Shown here: piece by piece, positions 40,461 through 51,540 of the stretch | Position numbering within the stretch: position 1 is the first letter of the stretch | Layout: each line of letters opens with the position of its first letter | Assembly: GCA_033964015.1 (NCBI GenBank) | Contig: CM066924.1 | Coordinates: 10,690,625-10,754,624 of the forward strand | Length of the DNA stretch: 64,000 nt | Reading direction: 5' to 3' | From: Scolanthus callimorphus | Lineage: Eukaryota > Cnidaria > Anthozoa > Actiniaria > Edwardsiidae | Made by a program: the position numbers and the translations under genes | Notes under the pieces: model-generated | Database searches by the model: none | Seen by the model: only the letters and a program-made list of their open reading frames with translations | What the model was told of the DNA's origin: nothing

Positions 40461-41145
40461 CTATGTGTGCGAAGGCGTGCATGTTAGCGAGCAGCTCCTT
40501 TTCCCAACGAACTTCTTTTCGCATCTCTGGCAGGTAATGAGGTACACAGCGTTCTTCGTTTTGTATTTGAGCTGACTGTTGATGTTATACTCTTTGCCGG
40601 TAGTGGTGCTGAAGAACGTGCCGCTCATATCCACATATGCGCATGTTCCACACCTTTTGTCGCGGCACATGTTCATGCCTCGCTGCGCGTATACTGTCAG
40701 AAATACAAGCGATGGGAAATGCGTCTTTGACAATCCGTGGCGTGTTACGTGGCTGGTACGTCATGACTAGCGGAACTCTGTTGTTGTTGCGCTGACGAGA
40801 CCGCACCTGACCGTACCCTCTTGAGATTAGAAACCTCGTGAGCTCATCACAGCGTTGATGGAATGCTTCCTCGGTCGAGCGGAACCTCCTCAAACGCAGG
40901 GCTAAGGAGTACGGGATGCTTGTTTTGCAGTGGGTACGGTGGGCATGATGTCCAGAGTAGGTACTGATGTGTGTCCGTGGGCTTGCAGTACAAGTCTGTC
41001 TGAAGGGAACCATGGGCCTTGGAGACTTTGACATCCAGGAAATCCACACTATCGGTAGACTGTGTAGCTGTGAATTTGATGGTTTCATGGATGTTGTTAG
41101 TGTTGCGTTTAGCCCTGTAGCCATAGTAGTTACACAAGATAGCAT
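40461..41145 (-). pseudogene. Penelope-like element fragment A (end of RT and GIY-YIG)
   Basis: Minus-strand frames give the post-RT block VDFLDVKVSKAHGSL, then YCKPTDTHQYLLW (41020 region), a RLRRFRSTEEAFHQRCDEL helix and, in another frame, KNAVYLITCQRCEKKFVGK, the start of the GIY-YIG domain. At least two frame changes are present and the RT catalytic half is absent. It ends at about 40440 next to an AGGAGCTCCGCTTTT fold-back repeat. It is a different family from fragments B and C. Confidence 0.8.
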
Positions 41146-41539
41146 ACAAGAACTTGACAGGATATTTACATATATAACAACTGATTATTTCATAAAGCTC
41201 AATCATACTTATATACAAGTTTCTAGGCGTATCAAGAATGGAATTCACGTACGATTATTTAGAGTTACATTCTTTTGGTTCCGGCAGTCCTACATAGGAA
41301 ATTACATACAGGTATCATAATAATTGTGATAGCACTAATCTATCTAATCTAAAGTGGTGATCATGACTTAGATAGAGTAATCAGATAATGGAAACGTAAT
41401 ATCAGGCACGTATTCTAACAATGGTATGACTAGTTTTACGAGAAAACTAGGTGGTCTGCGTCGGCGGAGACGTGAACATGAACAACAACAACCAAAGGTT
41501 AAGATTTATGTTAAACGCCGTGGGAAAATTGGTGTTTTG

Positions 41540-43430
41540 CTGACGTTTCGAGCGTTAGCCCTTCGTCGGAGCAAAGAGAAAAAACTGAGGGAGTGGGGCC
41601 GTATATAAAGTAAATGTAGAGCCGTTGCTAGGCACAGATAAACATTCGGAATGACTAAAGGTGATAATTGGTTAAGAATAACAAAGGATGTCATGGGCCA
41701 TTGAAATTGCAAACTAGTGATGAAAGTAAAGAAAGAGGAAATATGATGAGATGTAGAAAACTAGATAAAAGAGAAAATTCATTGATGCCGTGGGGTGATC
41801 GGCAACCGAGTGAAAGAATAAGTCTATTCTCTTTCTGGAAGCGAGAATGATTAGACCCGTTGTGAAGAGAAACACCGCAAACAGTCATATGATCCCTAGT
41901 GTGACCGGGAAGATTGAAGTGTCGGGCCACTGGTTTGTTCCGGTCATTTTTGTTCACATCATTGCGATGCTGGCAAAAGCGCGTGGAAAGCATTTGGCCG
42001 GTTTGTCCTATATAGATCATGCGGCAAAGGGAGCAAGTAATACAATATATGACGTTGGCGGTGGTGCAATCAAAGTGATCCGTGATGTTAAAAGACTCGC
42101 CGCTAGGGCCGTTGATCCGGGTGGTGGAAACGACATGATCACACGTTGTGCATTTTTTTCTTGTACATTTGAAAGTGCCGGGCTGTAGACCGCCAGGCGT
42201 GAGAACGCCTCTAACAAGAGAATTGCGCAAGTTTCGGTCCCGCTTAAAAGAGAACAAAGGCGGCTTGGGGAAAATTGCGGCTGTTCCCGGTCCCTTTGTA
42301 GCATCTTAAAGTTCCTGGATACAAAATGCTTGATTGCTAGGTTAGTAGGATGAAAAGTAAGGGGGAAGGGAATCCTATCCTCTAGAGTGGGTTCTGATGG
42401 CTGCAAGGCTGTGGTTCGGTCGATCGAACGGGCGCGGCTAAGGGCGTTAGCGACGACATTGTCAGGGTAACCACGATTTCTGAAAAAATCGCTCATTTCG
42501 TCTGATTTAGCCATAAAATCGGCCTCTTCGCTGCACAAGCGACGGAGTCGGAGAAACTGGGAGAACGGGATAGCTGTCTTGACATGCGCGGGGTGCGATG
42601 AAGAGAACAACAGGTAACCATGAGAATCAGTAGGTTTGTAGTGAACCGAAGTAGCTAAGCGATCTCCGTTAATAGTAAGATTGATATCTAAGAATGTGAG
42701 AGAGGTCTCCGAAATTTCCCATGTGAATTCGAGCGCTGGGTGAAAGTTATTGACAAAAGAAATGAAGCGCTCGAGGTCAGGCTTAGGGCACGATGTAGCG
42801 CCAATGCAATCGTCAATGTAGCGTCCGTAGAAATGAGGCGTGGGGCCATCGTACTGCTGAAAAATTAGGTCCTCGATGTAGCCAACGAAGAGGTTGGCGT
42901 AACTGGGTCCCATTTTAGTGCCCATGGCTACTCCATTGACTTGCTGATAAAAATCGCCTGAAAAAGAAAAGCAGTTAAGAGTGAGGACTAACTCAGCTAG
43001 TCTGAGTAGAGTGGCAGTGCTAGGTTCTAAGACACTCCTGCGGTCAAAGAAGTGTTTAAGGGCCTTTAGACCCTCGTCATTGGGAATGACTGTATACAAA
43101 GACTTAACATCCATAGTGAAGATAAACCTATGCGCACTATCGGCAGGAAAAAAAAATTTTTGAAAATGTGGAGAGCATGGTTGGTGTCCTAATATAAGAG
43201 GGAAGTGCTTTGACAAACGGGGCCATCTGTTTGTCTAAGTAGCTCGAAATGAGCTCTGTAGGACAATTACATGCAGAAACAATAGGGCGCCCCGGATTGT
43301 TGGCCTTGTGGATCTTGGGCAGAAAGTAGATATTAGACGTTCTAGGTGTAGTAACGATAAGATTGGTAGCAGTCTTAGGCAGCTCATGATCTGAGATGAG
43401 TTCCTTAATAGTTTGAGAAATAGTATTCAA
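41540..43430 (-). pseudogene. Penelope-like element B (RT and GIY-YIG endonuclease)
   Basis: Reading leftwards from 43430: NIYFLPKIHKANNPGRPIVS (RT fingers), a frameshift in the A/T homopolymer near 43150, then MDVKSLYT, the MGTKMGPSYANLFVG block, catalytic GRYIDDCIGA, and TFLDINLTI plus HYKPTDSHGYLL. Another frame break near 42280 leads to the Cys-rich KCTTCDHV segment and the GIY-YIG domain (ANVIYCITCSLCRMIYIGQTG). Such elements prime at DNA ends or nicks and often carry this endonuclease. At least two breaks are present. Its 5' end meets element C head-to-head at 43430. Confidence 0.9.
41541..41572 (-). ncRNA. Hammerhead-like motif at 3' end of element B
   Basis: On the minus strand: CCGACGA (41569-41563), the stem-loop GGGC-TAAC-GCTC, then GAAACGTC. 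A hammerhead would have CUGANGA; the second base is C here, so self-cleavage may be lost or this is a decayed copy. The same sequence is at 44941-44968 for element C. Confidence 0.5.
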
Positions 43431-43470
43431 AGAATACTATTTCTCAAACTATTAAGGAACTCATCTCAGA
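43390..43470. repeat. 81-bp perfect palindrome joining elements B and C
   Basis: Both arms contain GAAATAGTATTC and its inverse, with a CAAAG centre at about 43430. The arms are the mirror-image 5' ends of two Penelope-like copies. Confidence 0.95.
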
Positions 43471-44975
43471 GTGTCTTAGAACCTAGCACTGCCACTCTAC
43501 TCAGACTAGCTGAGTTAGTCCTCACTCTTAACTGCTTTTCTTTTCAGGCGATTTTTATCAGCAAGTCAATGGAGTAGCCATGGGCACTAAATGGGACCCA
43601 GTTACGCCAACCTCTTCGTTGGCTACATCGAGGACCTAATTTTTCAGCAGTACGATGGCCCCACGCCTCATTTCTACGGACGCTACATTGACGATTGCAT
43701 TGGCGCTACATCGTGCCCTAAGCCTGACCTCGAGCGCTTCATTTCTTTTGTCAATAACTTTCACCCAGCGCTCGAATTCACATGGGAAATTTCGGAGACC
43801 TCTCTCACAATCTTAGATATCAATCTTACTATTAACGGAGATCGCTTAGCTACTTCGGTTCACTACAAACCTACTGATTCTCATGGTTACCTGTTGTTCT
43901 CTTCATCGCACCCCGCGCATGTCAAGACAGCTATCCCGTTCTCCCAGTTTCTCCGACTCCGTCGCTTGTGCAGCGAAGAGGCCGATTTTATGGCTAAATC
44001 GGACGAAATGAGCGATTTTTTCAGAAATCGTGGTTACCCTGACAATGTCGTCGCTAACGCCCTTAGCCGCGCCCGTTCGATCGACCGAACCACAGCCTTG
44101 CAGCCATCAGAACCACTCTAGAGGATAGGATTCCCTTCCCCCTTACTTTTCATCCTACTAACCTAGCAATCAAGCATTTTGTATCCAGGAACTTTAAGAT
44201 CCTACAAAGGGACCCGGAAACAGCCGCAATTTTCCCCAAGCCGCCTTTGTTCTCTTTTAAGCGGGACCGAAACTTGCGCAATTCTCTTGTTAGAGGCGTT
44301 CTCACGCCTGGCGGTCTACAGCCCGGCACTTTCAAATGTACAAGAAAAAAATGCACAACGTGTGATCATGTCGTTTCCACCACCCGGATCAACGGCCCTA
44401 GCGGCGAGTCTTTTAACATCACGGATCACTTTGATTGCACCACCGCCAACGTCATATATTGTATTACTTGCTCCCTTTGCCGCATGATCTATATAGGACA
44501 AACCGGCCAAATGCTTTCCACGCGCTTTTGCCAGCATCGCAATGATGTGAACAAAATGACCGGAACAAACCAGTGGCCCGACACTTCAATCTTCCGGTCA
44601 CACTAGGGATCATATGACTGTTTGCTGTGTTTCTCTTCACAACGGGTCTAATCATTCTCGCTTCCAGAAAGAGAATAGACTTATTCTTTCACTCGGTTGC
44701 CGATCACCCCACGGCATCAATGATTTTTTTTCTCTTTTATCTACATAGTTTTCTACATCTCATCATATTTCCTCTTTCTTTACTTTCATCACTAGTTTGC
44801 GATTTCAATGGCCCATGACATCCTTTGTTATTCTTAACCAATTATCACCTTTAGTCATTCCGAATGTTTATCTGTTGCCTAGCAACGGCTCTACATTTAC
44901 TTTATATACGGCCCCATTCCCTCAGTTTTCTCTCTTTGCTCCGACGAAGGGCTAACGCTCGAAACGTCAGCAAAA
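43431..44975 (+). pseudogene. Penelope-like element C, inverted partner of B, internally deleted
   Basis: After about 40 bp of palindrome arm, the sequence jumps to a point about 340 bp further inside the element (at 43470). It continues through QVNGVAMGTK, GRYIDDCIGA and NLTINGDRL to the GIY-YIG domain (ANVIYCITCSLC at about 44450). One A is missing at about 43592 relative to B, shifting the frame. Further breaks occur near 44113 and 44560. It ends with the hammerhead-like motif at 44941-44968. Confidence 0.88.
44941..44968 (+). ncRNA. Hammerhead-like motif at 3' end of element C
   Basis: CCGACGA, then the stem GGGC-TAAC-GCTC, GAAAC and GTC. It is identical to the motif of element B and so placed at the outer end of the dimer. 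Confidence 0.5.
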
Positions 44976-45119
44976 CACCAATTTTCCCACGACGTATTCT
45001 AACAGTTAGCTCACTGTAGAAAATCTTCAAAGCTGTCTTCTCCATGGGTCCAAATACCGAAGATGTCATCTAAGTATCACCACCAAATCAGAGGTTTCAG
45101 CGGTGCTTGGCTGAGGATA

Positions 45120-45241
45120 GATAGAGATTATTACATGGTAAGAACTTGATATCGTTTTTATTCACGAGTTTTCGTGTCGGTATGACACGAAAACGAGTGA
45201 ATAATACGATATCAAGCTCTTGCCATGTAATAATCTCTATC
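45120..45241. repeat. 122-bp hairpin
   Basis: Arms begin GATAGAGATTATTACATGG and contain CACGAGTTTTCGTGTC and its inverse. The stem is about 58 bp with a few mismatches and a GGTA-type loop. It could be a fold-back transposon or a young palindromic duplication; no target duplication is clear. Confidence 0.85.
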
Positions 45242-45324
45242 AATTTTTTAATTTTTTAACGAAGACTAGTGAGCAGCACAAGGAGTGACACTTGAAGTTG
45301 TAAAAGTAATGTAATTTATTTCCG

Positions 45325-45360
45325 ACGCGTTTCGTCTCTTAGAGAGACTTCATCAGGGAA
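45325..45360 (-). ncRNA. Hammerhead ribozyme candidate of Penelope-like element D
   Basis: On the minus strand: CTGATGA (45356-45350), the stem II hairpin GTCTCT-CTA-AGAGAC (45348-45334), GAAAC (45333-45329), then GCGTC. All invariant core bases of a hammerhead are present, with a minimal stem III. It lies just past the 3' end of element D, as known for Penelope-like elements. Confidence 0.75.
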
Positions 45361-45583
45361 TAACAGTTTACAACTTAGCTGTGGCATATATAACACGAAA
45401 TTACATACGTGTGAGTGCTAACTTCCTTAGGACGTGACTCTTATGCCGTAAAGGACGTTCCTAAACGCTCATTATGTTATTGAACGTGTGGGCTTGTAAT
45501 AGTTTTGGGGGGCATACGGTGGCCCCCAAAAACAAGCTTACTTGCATAGGTGTGCCAAGGTAGTGGTAGACTTATAGCTAACA

Positions 45584-46500
45584 ATGCAATCTAGGTCTGG
45601 TAGATGTCTCTGGATTATCCGCTTGATATTGGCGTGGCTACAATTAATTGTAGACTTAAAAACAACCATTCTGCGGCGCCGCGACTTAGCCTTCCTTGTA
45701 AGCCACCATTGTAGCTCTATTACAGTAGTGGACCTGTCTGAACAATGGCAACAGAAGGGGATATCTGCGAAGTCTTAGGCGCTTCCAAAAATTATTACAG
45801 GTGCAATTAAATGCTTCGAACGTTGAACTATTTCTGGAATAGCGCATAAGCTCGCCCCTTATGAACGCTTTTTTTGTTGCTTTAGGGATGAAATGATTCA
45901 AAGGGAATGTACAAATATTTGTTAAGTGGCTTCTGGAAAGTGGAAAATTGCAAAGTGCTAAGCGTGGCATCTTTATAAAGAAATAAATCTAGAAACGAAA
46001 TACTACTATCATCAATAACATAAGTAAGATTGATACGTTCATTTCTATTTCTATTGTTGAGCCTAGGAATTCTAGTAGCGCTTCCTTGGAGTCATCCCAG
46101 ATAAGGAATATATCATCAATAAACCGCTTGTATTCTCCACAAGGTTACTGGAGAATTGTTCAATAAGATCTTTCTCCAAATAATACATGAATGCATTAGC
46201 GGCAGTGACAGCAAAGGGAGTGCCCATGGCTATCCCAAAAGTTTGATGGAAAACTACTTCACTAAACTCAGTTTTGAGAAAATTATTCTCAATTACAAGC
46301 CTAGAGAACTGAATAAGAAGAGGAGTTTCAGGCGCCCTTGCTTCGCGTAGCAAATGGTCAAGAGCCACTAGTGCTTTCTTAGTGTCAACATTAGCATAAA
46401 AGCGATTACATCTGCCGTGACAAGAAAGCACTGAGGCGGCAACCTGATAGACTCTCAATAACTGAATCAGTTCCCCAGATTCCCTTAGTACAGTAGGCAT
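45584..46500 (-). pseudogene. Penelope-like element D (RT), frameshifted
   Basis: Minus-strand 46500-46072 has YANVDTKKAL, the FGIAMGTPFAVTAANAFMYY block and, after a frame change near 46150, the catalytic RFIDDIFLIW. Further downstream, SISFLDLFLYKD is in yet another frame, and 45970-45686 covers the following helical part. No GIY-YIG is visible in this copy. It is a distinct family from B and C. Its 5' side abuts the gypsy-derived repeat at 46549. Confidence 0.82.
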
Positions 46501-46548
46501 TTTAACACGAGGTTTGACGAATTCGTCAACAAAAATACTAATAGGCCT

Positions 46549-46938
46549 AGTCTTTTCGGCGTTACCGCTCGTGCCGTCCGACCTGGTTGAATGTTTAGTG
46601 CATTTTCCTCCCGTTACATTTGCTGTCAGAAGTGGGATGTAAGTGCATTTTCTGTGCCTCAGGAGTTAAGAATTTTTGGAGATTTTTGTGAGAAAACGTC
46701 TTGAGTATTTAGGTCAAATTTTAGGTGTTGCGTGACACGGGCCTTCTGCTCTTAATTTACTAATTTATCGGTACTCTTTCAATGTCTATGTTCACAAAAC
46801 GTCCTCTGAGTAGTTCGAGCAGCCCAGAAATAGGATAAAAAGAGAGCAACATCACGTACAAGTGCTCTATTTGCCGATAAAGTCATAGAAAGTTGTGCTC
46901 TAATGCTTTTGTGATATAGCGGGGGATAACCATTATTA
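46549..46938 (+). repeat. Second copy of the gypsy LTR end, leader and adjoining repeat
   Basis: 46549-46710 matches 1577-1735 and 46708-46930 matches 12702-12930, here directly joined. This copy is the empty site for the nested insertions at 1733-12702. Confidence 0.9.
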
Positions 46939-47296
46939 TTACATGATTGACACGGTTTCCATTGTGTTTTTGAGGTCTCCAACTAACGTACATACCTCGC
47001 AAGTAACTTAAAGCCGGGAAGGATTTGAAATTCTCTAGGGAAGAGAGGGGCTGATGAAAAGAATTGAAAAGCTGTAAGTGGAACATCCCGGGTATATACA
47101 GAGTTAAATACCTCATTAATAAACATTAGGTATTTAACTCAGTTAAATACATGGACATTCTACTTACCGCTACCCAATCTAGTCACCCCCAAACTCTTTT
47201 CCTAGTGAATTCAAATCCATACACTTATCCCGAGAAAAAAAACACCAATAATCTCAGTTTATGCATCTATATGACTATCTGTCTAATTGTTAAATA

Positions 47297-47420
47297 GAGC
47301 GATTTCATATGACTGTAGTGAGACCAATCGCTACGTGATTACAGCAATTCTGAATAAAACCTATAGGTGTAATTACAAAGTAATTGCGAATAACTCACGA
47401 CAGTCATCTGAAATCCGCTC
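47297..47420. mobile_element. Mariner-like MITE with TA duplication, copy 1
   Basis: It starts GAGCGATTTCATATGACTGT and ends with the imperfect inverse (GACAGTCATCTGAAATCCGCTC). It is flanked by TA at 47295-47296 and 47421-47422. It is 124 bp with no coding. A related copy is at 52747-52864. Confidence 0.8.
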
Positions 47421-48107
47421 TATTTGCTCCTGCATGATTATCCTTTATGCGCGAATCCCGTTGAACGCCACAAAACACCATATCCGAGAAACGCCTTCAC
47501 TTGAACCGACTTGAACCATAAAGCGTTTGTCCAGCCTACTTGCTTGGTTTCCTGGCCCATAGAGTGTGTTCAAGCAGGTAAACCTGAAAATACAGATGAA
47601 ATCGTTACATATCTTATCTTAGAGAACAACCAACGAGCGCAAAATACCTGAAACTTGCCTTCAGTTACTCCAGCTTGAAGCAGTTCCGATCCATGTTGTT
47701 ACTCGGCGTTATGCAAATTGACTAGTAGCAGTCAGTGCGTGGTACAAACGAAAATACCGTTTGAATGAGTCGCGCTTCATACAAAAAGCCACTCGATTGA
47801 CTGGCCTGGCTGTTTTGTACGAAAACAAAAGACATAATTCGTGTTCTGCTAACAAATGAATGCACTCAAGCTGTATATTTTTGTTTGGACCTTTGTAAAT
47901 CATGGTTGAATAAAACCTGTCATTCATTTTCTCTGGGGAACGTACGTCTATGAAAACAGCTAAATAACTAACAATAGTTCCTATCGGAATGCGCTACCCT
48001 TTTCAATTACAAACTATACTCCTTGTCAAAACTTTGAAATTCAACGAGAAGAATGCATTTCATTTGTTCCTGTTTTCTGAAAACCTTGCCAATCCTGTAA
48101 TAAGCCA

Positions 48108-48206
48108 GTTAATTACCTCGATTCTCGGCAATAACCCAAATACATCCCGCGGGCCTACGGCCCTTGGGATGTATTTGGGTTATTGCCTCGAATCTCGGTA
48201 ATTAAC
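48108..48206. repeat. 99-bp near-perfect hairpin
   Basis: Arms GTTAATTACCTCGATTCTCG and inverse, with CAATAACCCAAATACATCCC inside and a GGGCC-TAC-GGCCC tip. Arms are about 45 bp with a few mismatches. It resembles a fold-back MITE. Confidence 0.85.
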
Positions 48207-48840
48207 TCTTACTTTTATCGGTGTAATAGAGCATAGATTTGGAGCAATCAGAGCGCGCGTTATATCGTAGCTATATTATAATTGCAATTATGGAATAGAT
48301 CTCGCCATATCCAAAAGTGTTCAGTATATCGAAATCTATCACTGTTCCAAATTTCATGCTTTTATCACAAAGTGAACAATTCGTATCAAATTTGGCACCA
48401 TTCTGCCGGACTATTACTGGGACATCAATATACTTGTGGGAATGCGTACAAAAAAGACGGCAAATAACCGTAATCCAAGTCCGTATGTGCACTCGGTATT
48501 TTAGAGCATGTGTTTGCCGGATGAAACTCGTTACTAGGTCCACCATTAAGACCTACGGAAGATTGTTTTATACTTTTACGACTTACAAGAGCTGCCCTGA
48601 TAACACTGTTTCCTTTAGATGCTAAGCGTGGGACCTCAATTTACACTTTCCTGAGTGCATGCAATACTAGACGACTAATAGGTGCTCAGCGTCTTAGCGG
48701 ATGCGTTTGGAGTATGAAACTTGTTATTGGGACCCCAATTTAGACTTCCAGGAGTTCGTACAGCACGGGAGGGCTTTAACCGTTAAGACGCTGAGCACAC
48801 ATGCGGCCTTACATTGCCGTTATTAGCCCTCCCGTAAGTA
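48207..48840. repeat. Second copy of the ~115-bp degenerate repeat region
   Basis: It matches 12930-13603 closely, with a deletion of about 35 bp near 48627. It ends with the GCCCTCCCGTA motif. Confidence 0.85.
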
Positions 48841-48983
48841 GTATAGCAGCGGTGATCGGAGCCCCATTTTGAAGTGGAATCTAATTAAATTGAAGTGCAA
48901 GGCTTCTGATTGGCCGAGGGGTCACCATGACAACCAACAATAGTTGGTCCAAACAATGACGTCATAATGTTTTGTAATCGTCA

Positions 48984-49095
48984 AGGGGTGGGAGATAATA
49001 TATTCCATAAAAAGGGTGGGAGATGAAGGAATATTCAACAAAAAGGGTGGGAGATAACGCATGCCAGGAAAAAGGGGTGAGAGATGAAGGACAAC
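48984..49095. repeat. ~30-bp tandem repeat
   Basis: Four units of AAAAAGGGTGGGAGATRA with variable spacer. No gene is seen between 48841 and 49200. Confidence 0.8.
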
Positions 49096-49201
49096 AATGT
49101 CCACTCCAATTTTCGACACCGTTGGTAGTTGGGAACAAAGAAAGGGTCTGTGATTGGTTGATTTAGACCACAAGAAAACAAAAACCACCCTTTATGTGCC
49201 C

Positions 49202-51540
49202 TATAAAACACGAAAACAAACACCTCGAGAGAGAAAAGAAATCGCCTTTGAACGATCCACATTGCAGTCTGTAGAAGAACACGTTGTATTTATTGAATCA
49301 TTTATTTTAACGCGTTTTCGACTTTCGAGGATCTGGAGACTTTCATTTTCAATAATGAAATCGCTAGTGATAGAATTGGGGCCGCTTTGGATCGCTTGAT
49401 GGAGTTGACGTTTCCAGAAACGGAGGTAAGAAAGTTGTTTTAAGTATTTCAATTCAGACCCGCTTATTACTCCCTCACGGCGCTTAAAAGCTTATTGTTC
49501 AATCGCAGGCAACCCAAGCTATATCTCCGGAAGCAGAAAATCATTTAGAAATGGTGAGTACAACTTTCGTTATAAAAATAAGTGACAAGATCGCAAGAGT
49601 TTATTTGGTCACGGTGAAATATATAGTAACAGACATAAATACACGAAATAATACTGAAATGTCTACAGCGAGAGAACACATTTAGAAACTCATCATTGTA
49701 AGAAATTATCCAGATCAGAGAACTGTGTAAAGCGCTATTTTATGTTGGGGTAGAAAAAGCGTTTTATAAAAATAACAGGACTGTTTTACTGATGTCGGCT
49801 TACATTGTGTATAAGTTGTTTGAGTAAGAAAGTTTTTAAGTTTTTCATTCAGTCCCGCTTATTACTAAGCTGACGGCGCTAAACATGAACTTTATATATT
49901 TTTGTTGTTGTTGTTCAATCGCAGGCAACACAAATATCTCCGGAAAACGCTGAAAATCATTTAGAGATGGTGAGTACGACGTTTAAAAAATAAGTGAATG
50001 ATCGCAAGATTTTAGAGGGATACCCATACACTAAATAGTACTGAAATGTCTACAGAGAGAGTGAAGTACATTTAGAAACTCATCATAGTAGATTATTGTA
50101 TATTGTTTCTCTAGATCAAGTGTACTGCACTACGTAAGCACTTTGGTGTTGAGATAGAAAAAGCGTTTTATAAAATAACAGAACTTTTAATTACTGTTAT
50201 TGGCTTACATATTTGTAGGGGGTGTTTGTTGTGATCAGCGAAGCTCTCGTTGTCAAAACTAGTTTATTTTTTGTTTTGTTTTAGACTTCTGTCGAATTAT
50301 TAGCTCAGACCGACGAAGAAAGCGGGAATATACCTGAAAACGTGAGTAAAGCTTCAGAGTTTTGTCGTTCTTTAAAAATAAATGTTAGCCGTACAGTTCA
50401 AGCTACTAAGTAATGGTCCGTATAAGAACTAGGCAAGCCAACGGCCAAGCACGCTGGAATGCAATTAATTTCTATTGAAAATATAGGCAATTTCATTGGC
50501 TTAGACATAAAAATCAGTAAAATCACTATGCTAGAAAAAGTTGTTTGAGGATTTTTAGTGAAATTTAAGCACGTGTGGTACTCACAAACAGGACATGCAA
50601 TTTTCAAAGACTTTGTACGTGGGGAACCTAGCGTAAAATGCTGATTCTCACTCCTTTGTTCTTCTTTAATTTGATTGGTCTAGAAACTTTTTGTTGCCAT
50701 ATTTTCTCAAAGCAAGTCGAAATCTATCCAATTTTCACTTTTATTATGCCATTAGTCATGATAACTTTCTGTGGTAAAAAAAATAGGGCATATTCCACGT
50801 GGGGAACCTCCAAAGCCGTAGAACAATGGAGGTTTGCCTAGTTCTTGCATGGATGATTACTTAAGCGTCATTACTGATAATTAGTTCATGTGTAGCAGTA
50901 CCTATTTCAACCTATTCAATTCATATGTTAAACGGCGCGCTCGTTAGTTTAATATCAAGATCCTAAACATTTAAATCTTCTCTTTATATCAGATCTCTGT
51001 CGCTTTACCAGATGAAGCCGCTGAAGAGAATCAAAATATTCTCGAAAACGTGAGTTCAGTGGTGTAGTGTTTTGTCACAGATGTTTGTTAGTAAAATAGA
51101 TTTGTGATAGCTCGTTACGGTCTCCTCACGCTAGACTGACACAGTTACGGTTTACGCTTACGGTTTACGTTTTTTTTCTAATAGAACTCTGCTGGCCCTA
51201 CAACGATGCAAGTTTGAAGAGGTGATAATTTGACTACAGACAAAGTGATTATTTGTTGACATTTCTTTCCTAATTTTACCCCAATAACGTCGCGCATATA
51301 GAACAACAGAGAAACTAAATGTAAACACAAATTAAATAATTTTCGCTTCGATATTCCACAGAATGATACCGGTCCCGAAATAGCATATAGAGTATAGATT
51401 TTTGAACTTGTTACTTTCAATTTATTGTCCAAATAAACGTAGTAAACTGAAATTCCTTTTCGATAGAACAACACCGATGTGGATGACCGGCGATTTTCAC
51501 AACGAATATGAGCCAGTCCAGCGGGTAATTTTTGTCAGTG
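49202..51540 (+). CDS. Small 5' exons of the second polB gene, tandemly duplicated
   Basis: TATAAAAC at 49202 could be a promoter. The first exon-like frame ends STFEDLETFIFN...LTFPETE at 49425 with a GTAAG donor. Four phase-0 exons follow with good AG/GTGAG borders: 49509-49553 and 49925-49969 (both 45 bp, ATQAISPEAENHLEM and ATQISPENAENHLEM), then 50285-50341 and 50993-51049 (both 57 bp, each ending EN). Degenerate exon-like segments starting with Asn lie near 51184, 51361 and 51468. They precede the zinc-finger exon on the same strand, so I infer they are its N-terminus. No ATG was fixed. Confidence 0.5.

Larger units (their letters stand above)
46939..48206. mobile_element. 1.27-kb insertion in the repeat copy
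   Basis: This segment is absent from the copy at 12930. It contains a mariner-like MITE (47297-47420), short frames without recognisable content and, at its right edge, a 99-bp hairpin. The overall ends do not form an obvious TIR, so it may be more than one insertion. Confidence 0.5.
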
